DNA of 22,808 bases from IMCC2047 sp041395865 (GCA_041395865.1 JAWKZQ010000022.1:1-22808); one strand, 5' to 3'. Counted from the first letter of the stretch, positions 1-7,802 are shown. The notes: a model not told the origin generated them from the sequence alone. Translations and numbers: made by a program.

Positions 1-2
1 AC

Positions 3-272
3 CACCACCTGTCGGCCTCGGGGAATTTTGGCCAGGTGGTTCGTAAAAACTACCCTGTTGCAATCGCCAACCGCATGAATAGCCCGGCGACGGAAACCGT
101 CTCCGTGGTCGGTCCCCTGTGCACGCCACTGGATATCCTTGCGAACAATATGGAGCTATCGGCAGCCGAACCCGGCGACTTGGTGGCGGTATACCAATCG
201 GGCGCTTATGGCTATTCGGCCAGCCCGCACAAGTTTCTCAGTCACCCGCCGGTAAAGGAAATTTTGATTTAA
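3..272 (+). CDS. Pyridoxal-dependent decarboxylase, exosortase A-associated type (3' end only)
   Basis: The frame is open from the left edge and ends at TAA (270-272), so only the last 89 residues are present. They match the C-terminal beta-barrel end of fold-III PLP decarboxylases (ornithine/diaminopimelate decarboxylase superfamily). The stretch HHLSASGNFGQVVRKNYP is characteristic of the exosortase A-associated branch. VGPLCTPLD holds the active-site Cys and Asp region contributed by this domain, and GAYGYSASPHKFLSHP is the usual closing motif. The native substrate and product of this branch are not established to my knowledge; by superfamily it would decarboxylate a basic or diamino amino acid. 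An internal GTG at 36 is not the start, because the conserved motif begins before it. In exosortase A loci this gene usually neighbours an AMP-forming acyl ligase, which would lie beyond the left edge. Confidence 0.88.
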   Translation, partial: HHLSASGNFGQVVRKNYPVAIANRMNSPATETVSVVGPLCTPLDILANNMELSAAEPGDLVAVYQSGAYGYSASPHKFLSHPPVKEILI

Positions 273-304
273 AGCAAAACAGGGCCTTGAAGCCCTGTTT
301 TGCT
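273..304. terminator. Bidirectional terminator hairpin
   Basis: AGCAAAACAGGGC (273-285) pairs perfectly with GCCCTGTTTTGCT (292-304) around the 6-base loop CTTGAA. The GC-rich inner part is followed by TTTT within the arm on either strand, so it can act in both directions. It fills the space between two convergent genes (stops at 272 and 306), the expected place for a shared rho-independent terminator. Confidence 0.85.
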
Positions 305-305
305 G

Positions 306-1547
306 TCAGCTCACCGCCGTATCAAACAGGCCGGCAAAGTTACCAACCAGGGCCTGACGGGAGTAGGCTCTGGTGATTTGAGGGCACGCTGTCTCGGCGG
401 TGCCGGCCTGCAACTGGGCAATAAAGGCAACCAGGCCGGCCTTGATATCCTGCTTGTCCTGCAGATCGACAATATTGGCAAGGCCTGCATCGCGCATCGT
501 CTGCGCCGTATTACCCTGTTTATCGGTTAACGCCAGGATCGGCTTATCTGCGCGAAAGTATTCATAGAGTTTAGCCGGAACCTGGTGGTTACAGTTCGCC
601 GCCTGAAATAACAACAAACCGTCAACAGACAACATCTCCTTGAGGGCTTCGATGTAGCTAACGCCTGGAACCAGACTGACCAGGTCCTCAATCGAGCGCT
701 CCTGCAGCATGGGCTGGAAAAGTGAGTCATGACCAGTTGCCCTGAGCAGGACTTTTAGATTGCCTGCTGAAATCGCGCCTTCACGCTTCAATTCCGCCAG
801 TGCATCGAAAAAAGCGGTGGGGTCGCGTTCGGAAGGATACAAAACGCCGCTGTGAACCAGCGTAACAGGCCCTGACGCCTTCGGCGTGTCGGTCAATTCC
901 CGCTCGGCCGCCAGAAAGATTTCCTCATCATAGCCATTGGGGATAACCGCAAAACGATCTGCCGAAACCTCCGGATAGCGAGAGCGGTACATCTCACAGG
1001 CTCCCTGCGTGGTAAATATAATCCGGCTGGCGCGTTTTACCGCCTGGCTTTCGATCCAGCGGTAAATTTTCCGCTGGGTAGGATCCGACGGATAGTTATC
1101 CTCGGTCATCGAATCACGGAAATCCACCACCCAGGGCAGCCCCGTAAGCCGATGCAAGACCAGCCCGATCAGGTGGGCGCTGGCAATCGGATAGGTGGAC
1201 CAAATAACCTTAGGCTTGTTTTTCCGTATCATGCGAAGACCGGAAACCACGCCGCCAAGCAACCAGGAAACCCAGCGATCCGGCAATGCCATAAACCCCA
1301 GGTAACGACCCGAAACCGCAAGATGACGAGCGGTATCCCAACCGGCGGCCCGGGTTACCTCGACATGGGCGGGAACATCCTTAAGCTGGTCGTCGCTGGT
1401 TTTTTCGTAGGCCCGGGGCGCTATCGTCAGCACCGAAGGCTGCCAGCCGTGTTCGTGAAGGTAGCGCGTCAGTGACAGGGTTCGCTGGATACCGCTACTG
1501 ACCCGAATTGGCGGAAAATGGTAGGCGATTAACAGGGCATTTTTCAT
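306..1547 (-). CDS. GT4-family (GT-B fold) glycosyltransferase
   Basis: 413 residues, the usual length for GT4 enzymes. Residues 1-20 show the N-terminal beta-strand and donor/acceptor loop (ALLIAYHFPP, then SSGIQR). VVDFRDSM (140-147) is the typical central motif of this subfamily. IPNGYDEEIF (202-211) opens the second Rossmann domain. KLYEYFRADKPILAL (326-340) is the nucleotide-sugar binding region, where many relatives read E-x7-E and this one has E329. No signal peptide or clear membrane segment is visible, so it is probably a cytoplasmic or membrane-associated enzyme adding one sugar to the lipid-linked repeat unit. The ATG overlaps the stop of hydrolase 1 by four bases (ATGA), so it is translated as the last gene of the minus-strand operon. 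Donor and linkage cannot be read from sequence. Confidence 0.9.
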   Translation of the reverse strand: MKNALLIAYHFPPIRVSSGIQRTLSLTRYLHEHGWQPSVLTIAPRAYEKTSDDQLKDVPAHVEVTRAAGWDTARHLAVSGRYLGFMALPDRWVSWLLGGVVSGLRMIRKNKPKVIWSTYPIASAHLIGLVLHRLTGLPWVVDFRDSMTEDNYPSDPTQRKIYRWIESQAVKRASRIIFTTQGACEMYRSRYPEVSADRFAVIPNGYDEEIFLAAERELTDTPKASGPVTLVHSGVLYPSERDPTAFFDALAELKREGAISAGNLKVLLRATGHDSLFQPMLQERSIEDLVSLVPGVSYIEALKEMLSVDGLLLFQAANCNHQVPAKLYEYFRADKPILALTDKQGNTAQTMRDAGLANIVDLQDKQDIKAGLVAFIAQLQAGTAETACPQITRAYSRQALVGNFAGLFDTAVS

Positions 1548-2416
1548 AGGGCATCAATCCATTCAGCCGTTCGCTCGGCAACCTCTTCCTTCCAGCAGCG
1601 GCGAGAAAATGTGTGATCTGCATCGGACAAACGCGACACGGTGATTTTGGGTGAATCTATCAGTTTCTGACGTTTACGGTTTTGCTGGACAGCATCCATA
1701 AATTCAGCGGCAGTCAGGTCATTACCGCTGATGATCAACAGCACGTTCCCCGCAAAGGTTTCCAGTCCCAGGAAAACACGTTCGGGTAAGCTCATCTCGA
1801 CCTTTGTGCTTCCATCCTGTTTTTCCGGCGCTGCATCATTTTCACGTTGGGCCGAACGTCTCAGGTTTCCAAACAGGCCTTCCAGCGCCGTAAAAACGCC
1901 GAGCTTGCCTGAAAACAATTTGCGCCAAAACCCGGCACTGGTTAAACGTGACCAATAATAGTGCTTGATGAAAGCCTTGGCCTCACCCTGCTCCGTCCTG
2001 ACCCAGGGATTAGCAAGCGCCAGGCCAACGACGCGAGCGTCTGATGGCGCATAAAAACAGGCCGCCGAAGCGCCATCACAAAGCCCCCACAGGACAACCT
2101 TTTTAACCTGGGGGCAATGTTCCATCAACGTATCGACCGATCGCCGCACATCCTCATCAAGGCGCTCGAATCCCGGAAAATCCCCCTCACTGTCTCCCAT
2201 GCCGGAGAAGTCGAAGCGAAAAACCGGTACGCCTTGGTTCGCCAGGTTACGCGCCAGATGAACAAATTGGCGATGGCTGCCAACCCGGTATTGCGGGCCG
2301 CCAACAAGGATCACAACCCCCGTATCACAGGCCTGATGCTCCGCCGCATGCAGAATGCCATACCGGGTCTCTCCAGCGCTCTGAAAACAGACCGCCTGCT
2401 CATTCCGGCTAGCCAT
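1544..2416 (-). CDS. Alpha/beta hydrolase, exosortase A system-associated hydrolase 1
   Basis: 290 residues with an alpha/beta hydrolase fold: VVILVGGPQYRVGSHRQF (34-51) forms the oxyanion-side strand, FRFDFSGMGDSEGDF (67-81) is typical of this family, and LWGLCDGASA (109-118) is the nucleophile elbow. The elbow carries Cys113 where most hydrolases have Ser (G-x-C-x-G). Candidate acid and base are Asp233 (ISGNDLTAAEF) and His268 (DADHTF), giving a possible Cys-Asp-His triad. Residues about 180-210 are a charged insertion. There is no signal peptide, so it is probably cytoplasmic. The family is known as one of a pair always found near hydrolase 2 in exosortase A EPS loci; its substrate is not established. 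The ATG overlaps the end of hydrolase 2 by 8 bases and the stop overlaps the GT4 start by 4, indicating tight translational coupling. Confidence 0.9.
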   Translation of the reverse strand: MASRNEQAVCFQSAGETRYGILHAAEHQACDTGVVILVGGPQYRVGSHRQFVHLARNLANQGVPVFRFDFSGMGDSEGDFPGFERLDEDVRRSVDTLMEHCPQVKKVVLWGLCDGASAACFYAPSDARVVGLALANPWVRTEQGEAKAFIKHYYWSRLTSAGFWRKLFSGKLGVFTALEGLFGNLRRSAQRENDAAPEKQDGSTKVEMSLPERVFLGLETFAGNVLLIISGNDLTAAEFMDAVQQNRKRQKLIDSPKITVSRLSDADHTFSRRCWKEEVAERTAEWIDAL

Positions 2417-3248
2417 GCTGAAGCTGCGCTCCGAGCCAGGCCGTGGTTTTTTTCACCAACTCATCAGCCCGGGCAATTTCCTGGGTCGCCCAGAAAGGGG
2501 ACGCCTGGATCTGCTCAATGCCAACGGTCAGGCCGCCCTCTTGCCAGCTATCCACAAGGCTTTGTGCGGGGGCTGGCAAGGGTTTCACCGCTAAAGCCAC
2601 ATCGGCCCAGAAAACCTCAAGGTTGGCCGGCAACACCATGTCCCGAGCTTTTCGTGCGCAAACTTCATTAAACATAGCGGCGGATAATTCGTAACCGGCC
2701 ACTTCCAGGATTCCTTCATCACTCAACCGTTGCTTCAGGTCCGATACCTTCTCCTTGCCATCCCCGCTCATCATGCTGCTGGCCAGCCGTAATCTGAGGA
2801 ACTGTTGCATGAACAGCTCTCCCTGCAGGACGGGATTCCACAACAGCAGGCGAGAAATCTCAAGGCGGGCATCGCTCGCCAGCTCAACCCCCATCAAGGC
2901 GCCCAGTCTCAACCCCCAGAGGGTAACCGGGCCGGCGCCCTGCGCTTGGAGATACGCAAGGCAGCAGCGCATATCTTCCAGCCAATGCTCCCAACTTGTT
3001 TCGCCAAACTCACCCGCACTGTCTCCGGTTCCGGAATAATCGGGTACCAGCACCCGATACCCCATTTGCGCCAGGGTACGCGCCTGCAACGCCACAATCG
3101 CACGCGATTTATTCATTTCTTCGCCAAAGGCGGGCAGGTGCAGCACGTCTCCCCTAAAAACAGCGTCAGGGGAGGCATCGTACCTGATGATAAACAGTGG
3201 CCTGGGGCAATGTTCCAGGAAAAAAGGCGTACCGGGCAGGGCGCTCAC
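2409..3248 (-). CDS. Alpha/beta hydrolase-fold protein, exosortase A system-associated hydrolase 2
   Basis: 279 residues. FGEEMNKSRAIVALQART (41-58) and VLVPDYSGTGDSAGEF (67-81) are hallmarks of the hydrolase 2 branch, as is NPVLQGELFMQQFLRLRLA (138-156). The position of the nucleophile elbow reads LWGLRLGAL (110-118): where G-x-S-x-G would place serine there is Arg114, so no classical nucleophile is present. It may bind or shape an acyl or thioester substrate together with hydrolase 1, or use other chemistry; this is inference. The start is GTG (3246-3248), 13 bases after the ACP stop (3262-3264), with only a weak ribosome-binding sequence, so coupling to the ACP gene is likely. The only in-frame ATG nearby is too far inside the conserved region to be the start. 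Confidence 0.88.
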   Translation of the reverse strand: MSALPGTPFFLEHCPRPLFIIRYDASPDAVFRGDVLHLPAFGEEMNKSRAIVALQARTLAQMGYRVLVPDYSGTGDSAGEFGETSWEHWLEDMRCCLAYLQAQGAGPVTLWGLRLGALMGVELASDARLEISRLLLWNPVLQGELFMQQFLRLRLASSMMSGDGKEKVSDLKQRLSDEGILEVAGYELSAAMFNEVCARKARDMVLPANLEVFWADVALAVKPLPAPAQSLVDSWQEGGLTVGIEQIQASPFWATQEIARADELVKKTTAWLGAQLQHG

Positions 3249-3261
3249 AGAAAAACGTCGC

Positions 3262-3498
3262 TCAGACTTTTTCTTCTACGAAATTAACCAGGGCATCGAC
3301 CGTTTCAAAGATGGAGGCATCGACCTCGTCATCATCAATCACCATACCGAACTGCTCTTCCAGTGTGGTGAGAATCGTGATCACAGCCATGGAGTCAAAC
3401 TCCGGAATGGCGCCCATCAACGCGGTGTCGCCATCAATCGTATAATCCAGTTGCAATACATCCGTAATAATTTCTTTAACCTGCGAGGCCAATGTCAT
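3262..3498 (-). CDS. Acyl carrier protein (ACP 1)
   Basis: 78 residues, standard ACP length. PEFDSMAVITIL (32-43) contains Ser36, the expected 4'-phosphopantetheine attachment site in the D-S-[LM] motif. The surrounding four-helix pattern and acidic helix III (IDDDEVDAS) fit the fold. The ATG at 3498 is chosen because AGGAA lies nine bases upstream; a TTG at 3537 gives 13 extra residues that do not belong to the fold and has no ribosome-binding site. ACPs are regular members of exosortase A EPS loci beside the ligase, decarboxylase and hydrolases 1 and 2. The protein presumably carries a thioester-bound acyl or aminoacyl group used by those enzymes; the cargo is unknown. A 101-base gap separates it from the FemAB gene upstream, leaving room for an internal promoter. 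Confidence 0.9.
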   Translation of the reverse strand: MTLASQVKEIITDVLQLDYTIDGDTALMGAIPEFDSMAVITILTTLEEQFGMVIDDDEVDASIFETVDALVNFVEEKV

Positions 3499-3507
3499 CG
3501 TTGATAT

Positions 3508-3512
3508 TTCCT
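3508..3512 (-). promoter_or_regulatory. Ribosome-binding site of ACP 1
   Basis: AGGAA on the minus strand, nine bases before the ATG at 3498. It decides the start in favour of this ATG over the upstream TTG at 3537. Confidence 0.7.
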
Positions 3513-3599
3513 GAACATCCAAAAAAATAGAGAGCAAGCTGCAGGGCAGCCATGCTCGATACTGTACTTGATTCTACGTTGGGCAAAATGCCAAAACCC

Positions 3600-5738
3600 T
3601 TAGGCGGGGTCAACTCCCTCTTCAATTCGAGCCTTGGCCGCTTTCCAGCGACTAACCGTCAAATCCTTAATTATTTTCCTGATGATAAAAAACCAGCCGA
3701 CCGGCGTTTTCCTATTATAGGCACAGATCCCGTATAAAGTACGGCAGCTGCTCATCCAGTCGCTTTTATACTTGTCATTGCCCACCAGGTAATCGACCAG
3801 TTCAATACCTTCATGGGTAATCATTTCCCTGAAGATATAATCCGACAGCAGCGTTCCCACAGACAGGTGCGCATACTCGGGGTCATAGGCCAGCTTGTAG
3901 ATATAGGCGCACTGGCCCTTCACCAGCCAGAACTGCGCCGCCACTGGCTTATCCTGGTGGTACATCACGTAAAGCCGGCTGTAACCAGCGCTGACGCCCC
4001 GTTCAATCAGCTCCTTGATAAAGCCCGGGAACGGCTCGTTAACCTTCCAGCTCTTTTCGTAGACCTGCTGATAATCGGCAATTAGCTTTTTGGCATTCTC
4101 AGCGGAAATTTTCTCAATTTCATACCCGGGTTCCGCGGCCAGTTTCCGACCCTTACGCTTAATCGTGGAACGCAGGCTGCCGGACATTTTATCAATAAAC
4201 TGCTCATAACTCTCAATGTCCAATTCACGCCAATTCTTGGAAAACAGGTACCGCTCCTCGGTGAAACCGTCCAGCCTCAGGGCCGGGGAAATTGCCTGCA
4301 ATTGCTCAGCGACAAGCGGCATGATATCGAGCCGATCGAAACGAGCGAAATACGGCTTGGCGCAGGCAACAATCAACCGAAAATAATTCCTGCTTTGGCT
4401 TTTATCGGAAACCAGCCCGATATAGGGGGTGTAGTAATTGGAAAAGCAACTGAGAATATTGACCCCATGCTCTCTTTTTTCGATCAAGGGTAAAATAGCC
4501 TCGGTTTTACCCCCTATCTTCAGGCAGATAAAAACCACCTTGCCCAGGCGGCTCGCCACATTCGCCGTAAAATTCTCGACCCAGTCAAAGGTGGTAAAGG
4601 GCGTTTCTGCAACCTCGAATAATTCACGTTCCTGCTCAGAAAAGCTGCCGACGTCGTAGCAATAGTCAATTTCAACACAGCCTGGCTTAATGCTGGATGC
4701 CGTGTTCTGAGACCGGAGCATATCCAGCGGACGCAAACCGAAAGCGCCCAAGCCCCGTCGATAATGCGACATATGGTATTGCGGACGCTGGGCGGTTGCC
4801 CACCGCAACTGATCCTGGGTGGCGTTCGTGTAAAAATCGACCCGCCTGGTGATTTTCGTTTCAAACAGGTGGACAAGTATTTTAAACAACAGCACCCGCC
4901 CAAAGGCATACTCCTTCAACGACTCGTCAAAGGTCGTTTTCAGAATAATCAGGCATTCCGGGTTGTAGATACAAAGCCTTGAAGCAACCAGGCGCTCCCC
5001 CAGCCGAATTTCAAAAACAACGGCATTTCCCTTCGCCGCAAAATCGACCAGCATTGCCTGGTAATAACGCCCCTGCGTATTTTCAGGGTGTACAGCCGTG
5101 CCACCGTCAGCCTTCCATCCCTGGCTTTCCAGCAAACCGTAGTCTTCAACAGCTTCGGCAATTTGTTCAGGCCGGTCCAGCACACGAAAGCGGACATCAT
5201 CGAATTGCTCCTCAATTTTATTGAGGTATCGCTTGATCCCTTTTCTTAGGTTTTTGCTCCGGTCAGCCCAATACTGGTCAAATTCGCCGTCAATGACGAT
5301 ATCCATATTGATCGACGAGATCTGTGCCGATGCATAGGAAGTAGAGTCCAGCATGCCCTGTTGAAAAAGTGGGTCAACAAACCAGCAATCCAGACGCAGT
5401 TGCAGGGCGCTTAATGCCGCTAACAGGGCACGCATATCAAGCCTTTCCGGCACCAGGCACAGGCAGATCTGGGCCTGACTTGGCGCAAAGACCTGTACCA
5501 CGCCGCGCCCTTTATTTTGCAGCAGCAGTAATGCAGTCACCTGCCCCAGGTTTTCGCCACGAAGCACCTCCAGTTCCTGGGGGAAATGCTTGATTAAAGG
5601 CCGCACAAAACGACTGTCCAGCATGGGATGCGCCGCATTATAACGGGTATTCAAACGATCCCATTGCGCCCAAAATGCATCCGTATCTGTGAATGACGCC
5701 TTAATCCATTGTGTTGTCACGGCCGGCCATGCTCCCAT
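3600..5738 (-). CDS. Tandem FemAB-like / BioF2-type GNAT acetyltransferase (two fused modules)
   Basis: 712 residues, about twice the usual FemAB-like EPS protein (roughly 330-380). The N-terminal module (about 1-345) has the basic helix SKNLRKGIKRYLNKIEEQF (161-179), followed by the acetyl-CoA-binding half with GERLVASRLCIYN (247-259) and YAFGRVLLFKILVHLF (277-292). The C-terminal module (about 355-712) repeats the plan: MSGSLRSTIKRKGRKLAAE (518-536), DKPVAAQFWLVKG (596-608), HLSVGTLLSDYIFREM (624-639), VDYLVGNDKYKSDWM (648-662). Such proteins N-acylate sugar amines or transfer amino acids in envelope pathways; here the acceptor is unknown. The ATG at 5738 overlaps the aminotransferase by 22 bases. 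A GTG at 5720 would give the common GTGA 4-base overlap and is an almost equal alternative; the frame stays open to 5876 but that part overlaps the aminotransferase core. Coupling to an aminotransferase suggests it acylates an amino sugar. Confidence 0.85.
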   Translation of the reverse strand: MGAWPAVTTQWIKASFTDTDAFWAQWDRLNTRYNAAHPMLDSRFVRPLIKHFPQELEVLRGENLGQVTALLLLQNKGRGVVQVFAPSQAQICLCLVPERLDMRALLAALSALQLRLDCWFVDPLFQQGMLDSTSYASAQISSINMDIVIDGEFDQYWADRSKNLRKGIKRYLNKIEEQFDDVRFRVLDRPEQIAEAVEDYGLLESQGWKADGGTAVHPENTQGRYYQAMLVDFAAKGNAVVFEIRLGERLVASRLCIYNPECLIILKTTFDESLKEYAFGRVLLFKILVHLFETKITRRVDFYTNATQDQLRWATAQRPQYHMSHYRRGLGAFGLRPLDMLRSQNTASSIKPGCVEIDYCYDVGSFSEQERELFEVAETPFTTFDWVENFTANVASRLGKVVFICLKIGGKTEAILPLIEKREHGVNILSCFSNYYTPYIGLVSDKSQSRNYFRLIVACAKPYFARFDRLDIMPLVAEQLQAISPALRLDGFTEERYLFSKNWRELDIESYEQFIDKMSGSLRSTIKRKGRKLAAEPGYEIEKISAENAKKLIADYQQVYEKSWKVNEPFPGFIKELIERGVSAGYSRLYVMYHQDKPVAAQFWLVKGQCAYIYKLAYDPEYAHLSVGTLLSDYIFREMITHEGIELVDYLVGNDKYKSDWMSSCRTLYGICAYNRKTPVGWFFIIRKIIKDLTVSRWKAAKARIEEGVDPA

Positions 5739-6784
5739 TTTTGGTCGATTTCCCACATCGCTTGCACAATAAAATCGATATCCTCCGTGGTCAGGTCCTG
5801 GTGACAGGGCAGCTGAACCAGCAAACGGCGATACTGCATACTGACAGGGCAGTGCGTCGCCATAACCTCCTCCCAACGATACAAAGGAATGCCTTTTTTC
5901 CGTATCAAAGAGAACAAGCCTTCATCCTTTAACAGCAAGGGAAACACATAGGGGACCACCCCCTCCTGAAGCTCGGCAAACAATGGCCTGGCAAAGCCGA
6001 GCCCTTGGAGCTGCTCCAGTAAACGCTGGTAATGGTCACGGCGCCGCTGGGCACTCTGCCGGTGATCATAGTGATTTAGCCGGTTCCGGTCACTCGCAGA
6101 AACGACGGCATGGCTCGCCACGGGAGAAAAATAGCGGAAATCGCTTTGTGAGGCCCGGGGTAGCAAGCGGGCTTTTATTTTTTGCGCCAACAGGTTTGCC
6201 GGTGATTGCCGGAGCTGCCTGACAGAACGATTCATTTTTTCGACCCAGTCAGGATTGGCAATAAAAAGCTCACCGCCACCGGTAACAGGGTAGAACTTTT
6301 TCAGGCTGGTCACCGCAAAATCCCCGTGGAGCTCGCTGGCAAAAGCGGCATGCGCCCAATCCTCGACCATCAGGGTTTTTGCCTGCTGCGCCAGCTGTTT
6401 CAACCTCGCCATTGCGCACTCGAAGCCAAAGTAGCGGATGCCCACAACCAAATCGGCTGTCGGCAATTTTTCCTCAAGCTCCGCCTCATCGAACTCAAGC
6501 TGTTCTGAAACCCGGTAAAATTCGATGTTGCATTGATGATAAATAAAAGGTTCAACCAGCGCAGGACAATGATAGGCCGGCAACAGGACTTTTGCAGATT
6601 TGAAATGCCAGGCAATAGCCGACAGGAGCCCTCGTGCCGAGACCATGTATTCAACAGCCCGGCTCTCGGCGGGCGAAGGGCGTTTGCTGCCGCTGGCAGC
6701 CGAAGGCTTGGTCGGCAACATTTCCACTTCAGGAAGCGGAAAGTCCCGGGCATCGGCCAAAGGCGGTAAAAAATCTGGCTTCAT
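5717..6784 (-). CDS. DegT/DnrJ/EryC1-like PLP-dependent aminotransferase family protein
   Basis: 355 residues from the ATG at 6784, preceded by AGGTGA (6795-6800); an upstream in-frame start at 6832 is poorer. The fold-I pattern is visible: VLLPAYHCPALVEPF (66-80) matches the early DegT motif that lines the cofactor site, LMVEDWAHA (138-146) supplies the Asp (D142) that pairs with the pyridine nitrogen, and TSLKKFYPVTGGGELF (159-174) replaces the usual S-x-x-K-x-x-x-x-G-x-G-G segment, with Lys162 or Lys163 as candidate Schiff-base lysine. The N-terminal 45 residues are Pro-rich and variable. It probably makes a 4-amino or 3-amino nucleotide sugar, but the divergent lysine segment leaves room for another role. 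It is the first gene of the minus-strand operon and overlaps the FemAB gene, whose product could acylate the new amine. Confidence 0.78.
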   Translation of the reverse strand: MKPDFLPPLADARDFPLPEVEMLPTKPSAASGSKRPSPAESRAVEYMVSARGLLSAIAWHFKSAKVLLPAYHCPALVEPFIYHQCNIEFYRVSEQLEFDEAELEEKLPTADLVVGIRYFGFECAMARLKQLAQQAKTLMVEDWAHAAFASELHGDFAVTSLKKFYPVTGGGELFIANPDWVEKMNRSVRQLRQSPANLLAQKIKARLLPRASQSDFRYFSPVASHAVVSASDRNRLNHYDHRQSAQRRRDHYQRLLEQLQGLGFARPLFAELQEGVVPYVFPLLLKDEGLFSLIRKKGIPLYRWEEVMATHCPVSMQYRRLLVQLPCHQDLTTEDIDFIVQAMWEIDQKWEHGRP

Positions 6785-6794
6785 GGTTAAATTT

Positions 6795-6800
6795 TCACCT
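6795..6800 (-). promoter_or_regulatory. Ribosome-binding site of the aminotransferase
   Basis: AGGTGA on the minus strand lies ten bases before the ATG at 6784 and favours that start over the one at 6832. Confidence 0.6.
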
Positions 6801-7005
6801 GGCAATCCCTTTTCGGGTGACTTCGACCACACTTATTCGGTAGCCGTTGCTAATTCTGTAGGGTAAATTAGCATACTCATTGGAAAAAAATATGACCGCA
6901 ATAACCCTTTCCAGAACCTGGAGATGGGTGAAGCACGGCTACAAATCGTTTGCAGCAGGCAGCGTATTACCTCTTCAGGGCAGAATAAAGTTATGCGCCC
7001 AATAA

Positions 7006-7035
7006 TTCGTCATGTCTAAACGATTTGGCTATACT
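7006..7035 (+). promoter_or_regulatory. Candidate sigma-70 promoter for the plus-strand operon
   Basis: A good -10 hexamer TATACT (7030-7035) is preceded at 18 bases by a weak -35-like TTCGTC (7006-7011). It would give a leader of about 55-60 bases before the TPR start at 7101. The -35 match is poor, so this is a guess from sequence alone. Confidence 0.35.
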
Positions 7036-7088
7036 CGGGACAAAGTTAAAACGGCAGTTTAAGGGCACCCATTATATTGCCTGAAAAC

Positions 7089-7095
7089 AGGGAAG
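7089..7095 (+). promoter_or_regulatory. Ribosome-binding site of the TPR protein
   Basis: AGGGAAG lies five bases before the ATG at 7101. It selects this ATG over a TTG at 7077, and the chosen start also begins a proper signal peptide. Confidence 0.7.
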
Positions 7096-7100
7096 CAGTA

Positions 7101-7802
7101 ATGCGCAAACACTTTTACCTTCAAAAACTATTGAGCCTTGTGATTACCGGCCTGATGGCGTCAGGCCTGGCGGTCGCCGAAGGGAAGTATACATCACAAG
7201 CGGCGCTGGGATGGCCTGGCAAAGATATTAAGGGGCAACCGTGCCAAAACCCCGGTCGCGAAGGGCAACCTCCGCACGACTACCGAAACCCCGAGCATCG
7301 GCGAGATCACTTACCGGTCGTGGAACAAGCGCACTTTACCCGTAATGTGCAAATGCTGGTGAAGGGTGAGCGCGGCCCCCTGCCGCAGGATATTGTATAT
7401 ACCCTGCGTGCGTTTCCCAACCACACTCCCGCGCTGTATTCCATGATGCGCTTTGAGCAGAACAAGGAACGTGATGCCATTGCTGAAAGCAGCTGGCCGG
7501 CGGCGGAATGTTTTTTACAGCGGGCAATCAAGTACGACCCTGACAATGCCAAGCTGTACCTGCTTTACGGGAACTACCTGAAGAAGAAAAAACAACCCGA
7601 GATGGCGCTGGAGAACTATAAAACAGCCGTTTCCATCGAACCTCAATCGGCCGACCTTCACCTGGCGCTCGGTTATCTTTATTTTGATCTCGAGCGTTAC
7701 GAAGAAGCGGTATCTCAAGCGCTGAAGGCACGCGAGCTCGGCTCAAAGAAAATGAAACTGTATAAAAAGCTCAAAAATGCCGGCAAGTGGCCAGCCTCTT
7801 AA
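7101..7802 (+). CDS. Secreted tetratricopeptide (TPR) repeat protein
   Basis: 233 residues. Residues 1-26 are a signal peptide: basic MRKHFYLQK, a hydrophobic core, then AVA before the predicted cut at EGKY. The mature N-terminal part (27-110) is Pro- and Gly-rich, with a distinctive CQNPGREGQPPHDYRNPEHR segment (48-67) that I do not recognise. About 2-3 TPRs follow: 133-164 (AAECFLQRAIKYDPDN, then LYLLYGNYLKK), 167-198 (MALENYKTAVSIEPQS, then LHLALGYLYFDLERY) and a partial one to 215. It is therefore likely a periplasmic scaffold or adaptor, a role TPR proteins such as AlgK have in polymer secretion; that comparison is by analogy only. It opens the plus-strand operon, 50 bases before the asparagine-synthase-like gene. 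Confidence 0.82.
   Translation: MRKHFYLQKLLSLVITGLMASGLAVAEGKYTSQAALGWPGKDIKGQPCQNPGREGQPPHDYRNPEHRRDHLPVVEQAHFTRNVQMLVKGERGPLPQDIVYTLRAFPNHTPALYSMMRFEQNKERDAIAESSWPAAECFLQRAIKYDPDNAKLYLLYGNYLKKKKQPEMALENYKTAVSIEPQSADLHLALGYLYFDLERYEEAVSQALKARELGSKKMKLYKKLKNAGKWPAS

Larger units (their letters stand above)
6785..7100. promoter_or_regulatory. Divergent intergenic control region
   Basis: These 316 bases separate the minus-strand operon (aminotransferase start 6784) from the plus-strand operon (TPR start 7101). No convincing gene lies here; a 37-codon open frame at 6892-7005 lacks a good ribosome-binding site. It must hold the promoters of both operons. AT-rich stretches occur at 6861-6895 and 6988-7060. 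I see no clear sigma-54 (TGGC-N8-TTGC) element and no long inverted repeat. Confidence 0.6.

Noticed and set aside
2117..2671. Long plus-strand open frame opposite the two hydrolases.
   Set aside because: It is antisense to well-supported genes with family motifs, and its translation has no recognisable fold; the same holds for other opposite-strand frames such as 11138-11728 and 21045-21662.
3499..3537. Thirteen-residue N-terminal extension of ACP 1 from a TTG.
   Set aside because: No ribosome-binding site precedes the TTG, while AGGAA precedes the ATG at 3498 and the ACP fold starts there.
3499..3599. Possible internal promoter between the FemAB gene and ACP 1 on the minus strand (TTGGCA-like and ACAGTAT-like elements).
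   Set aside because: Matches to consensus are weak and spacing is unconvincing; a promoter is possible but cannot be supported.
5739..5876. N-terminal extension of the FemAB-like protein.
   Set aside because: It is open in frame but lies wholly inside the aminotransferase coding region and shows no family similarity; starts at 5738 or 5720 are more sensible.
6892..7005. A 37-codon plus-strand open frame in the divergent intergenic region.
   Set aside because: No proper ribosome-binding site, no membrane or known motif, and it lies where the promoters of both operons must be.
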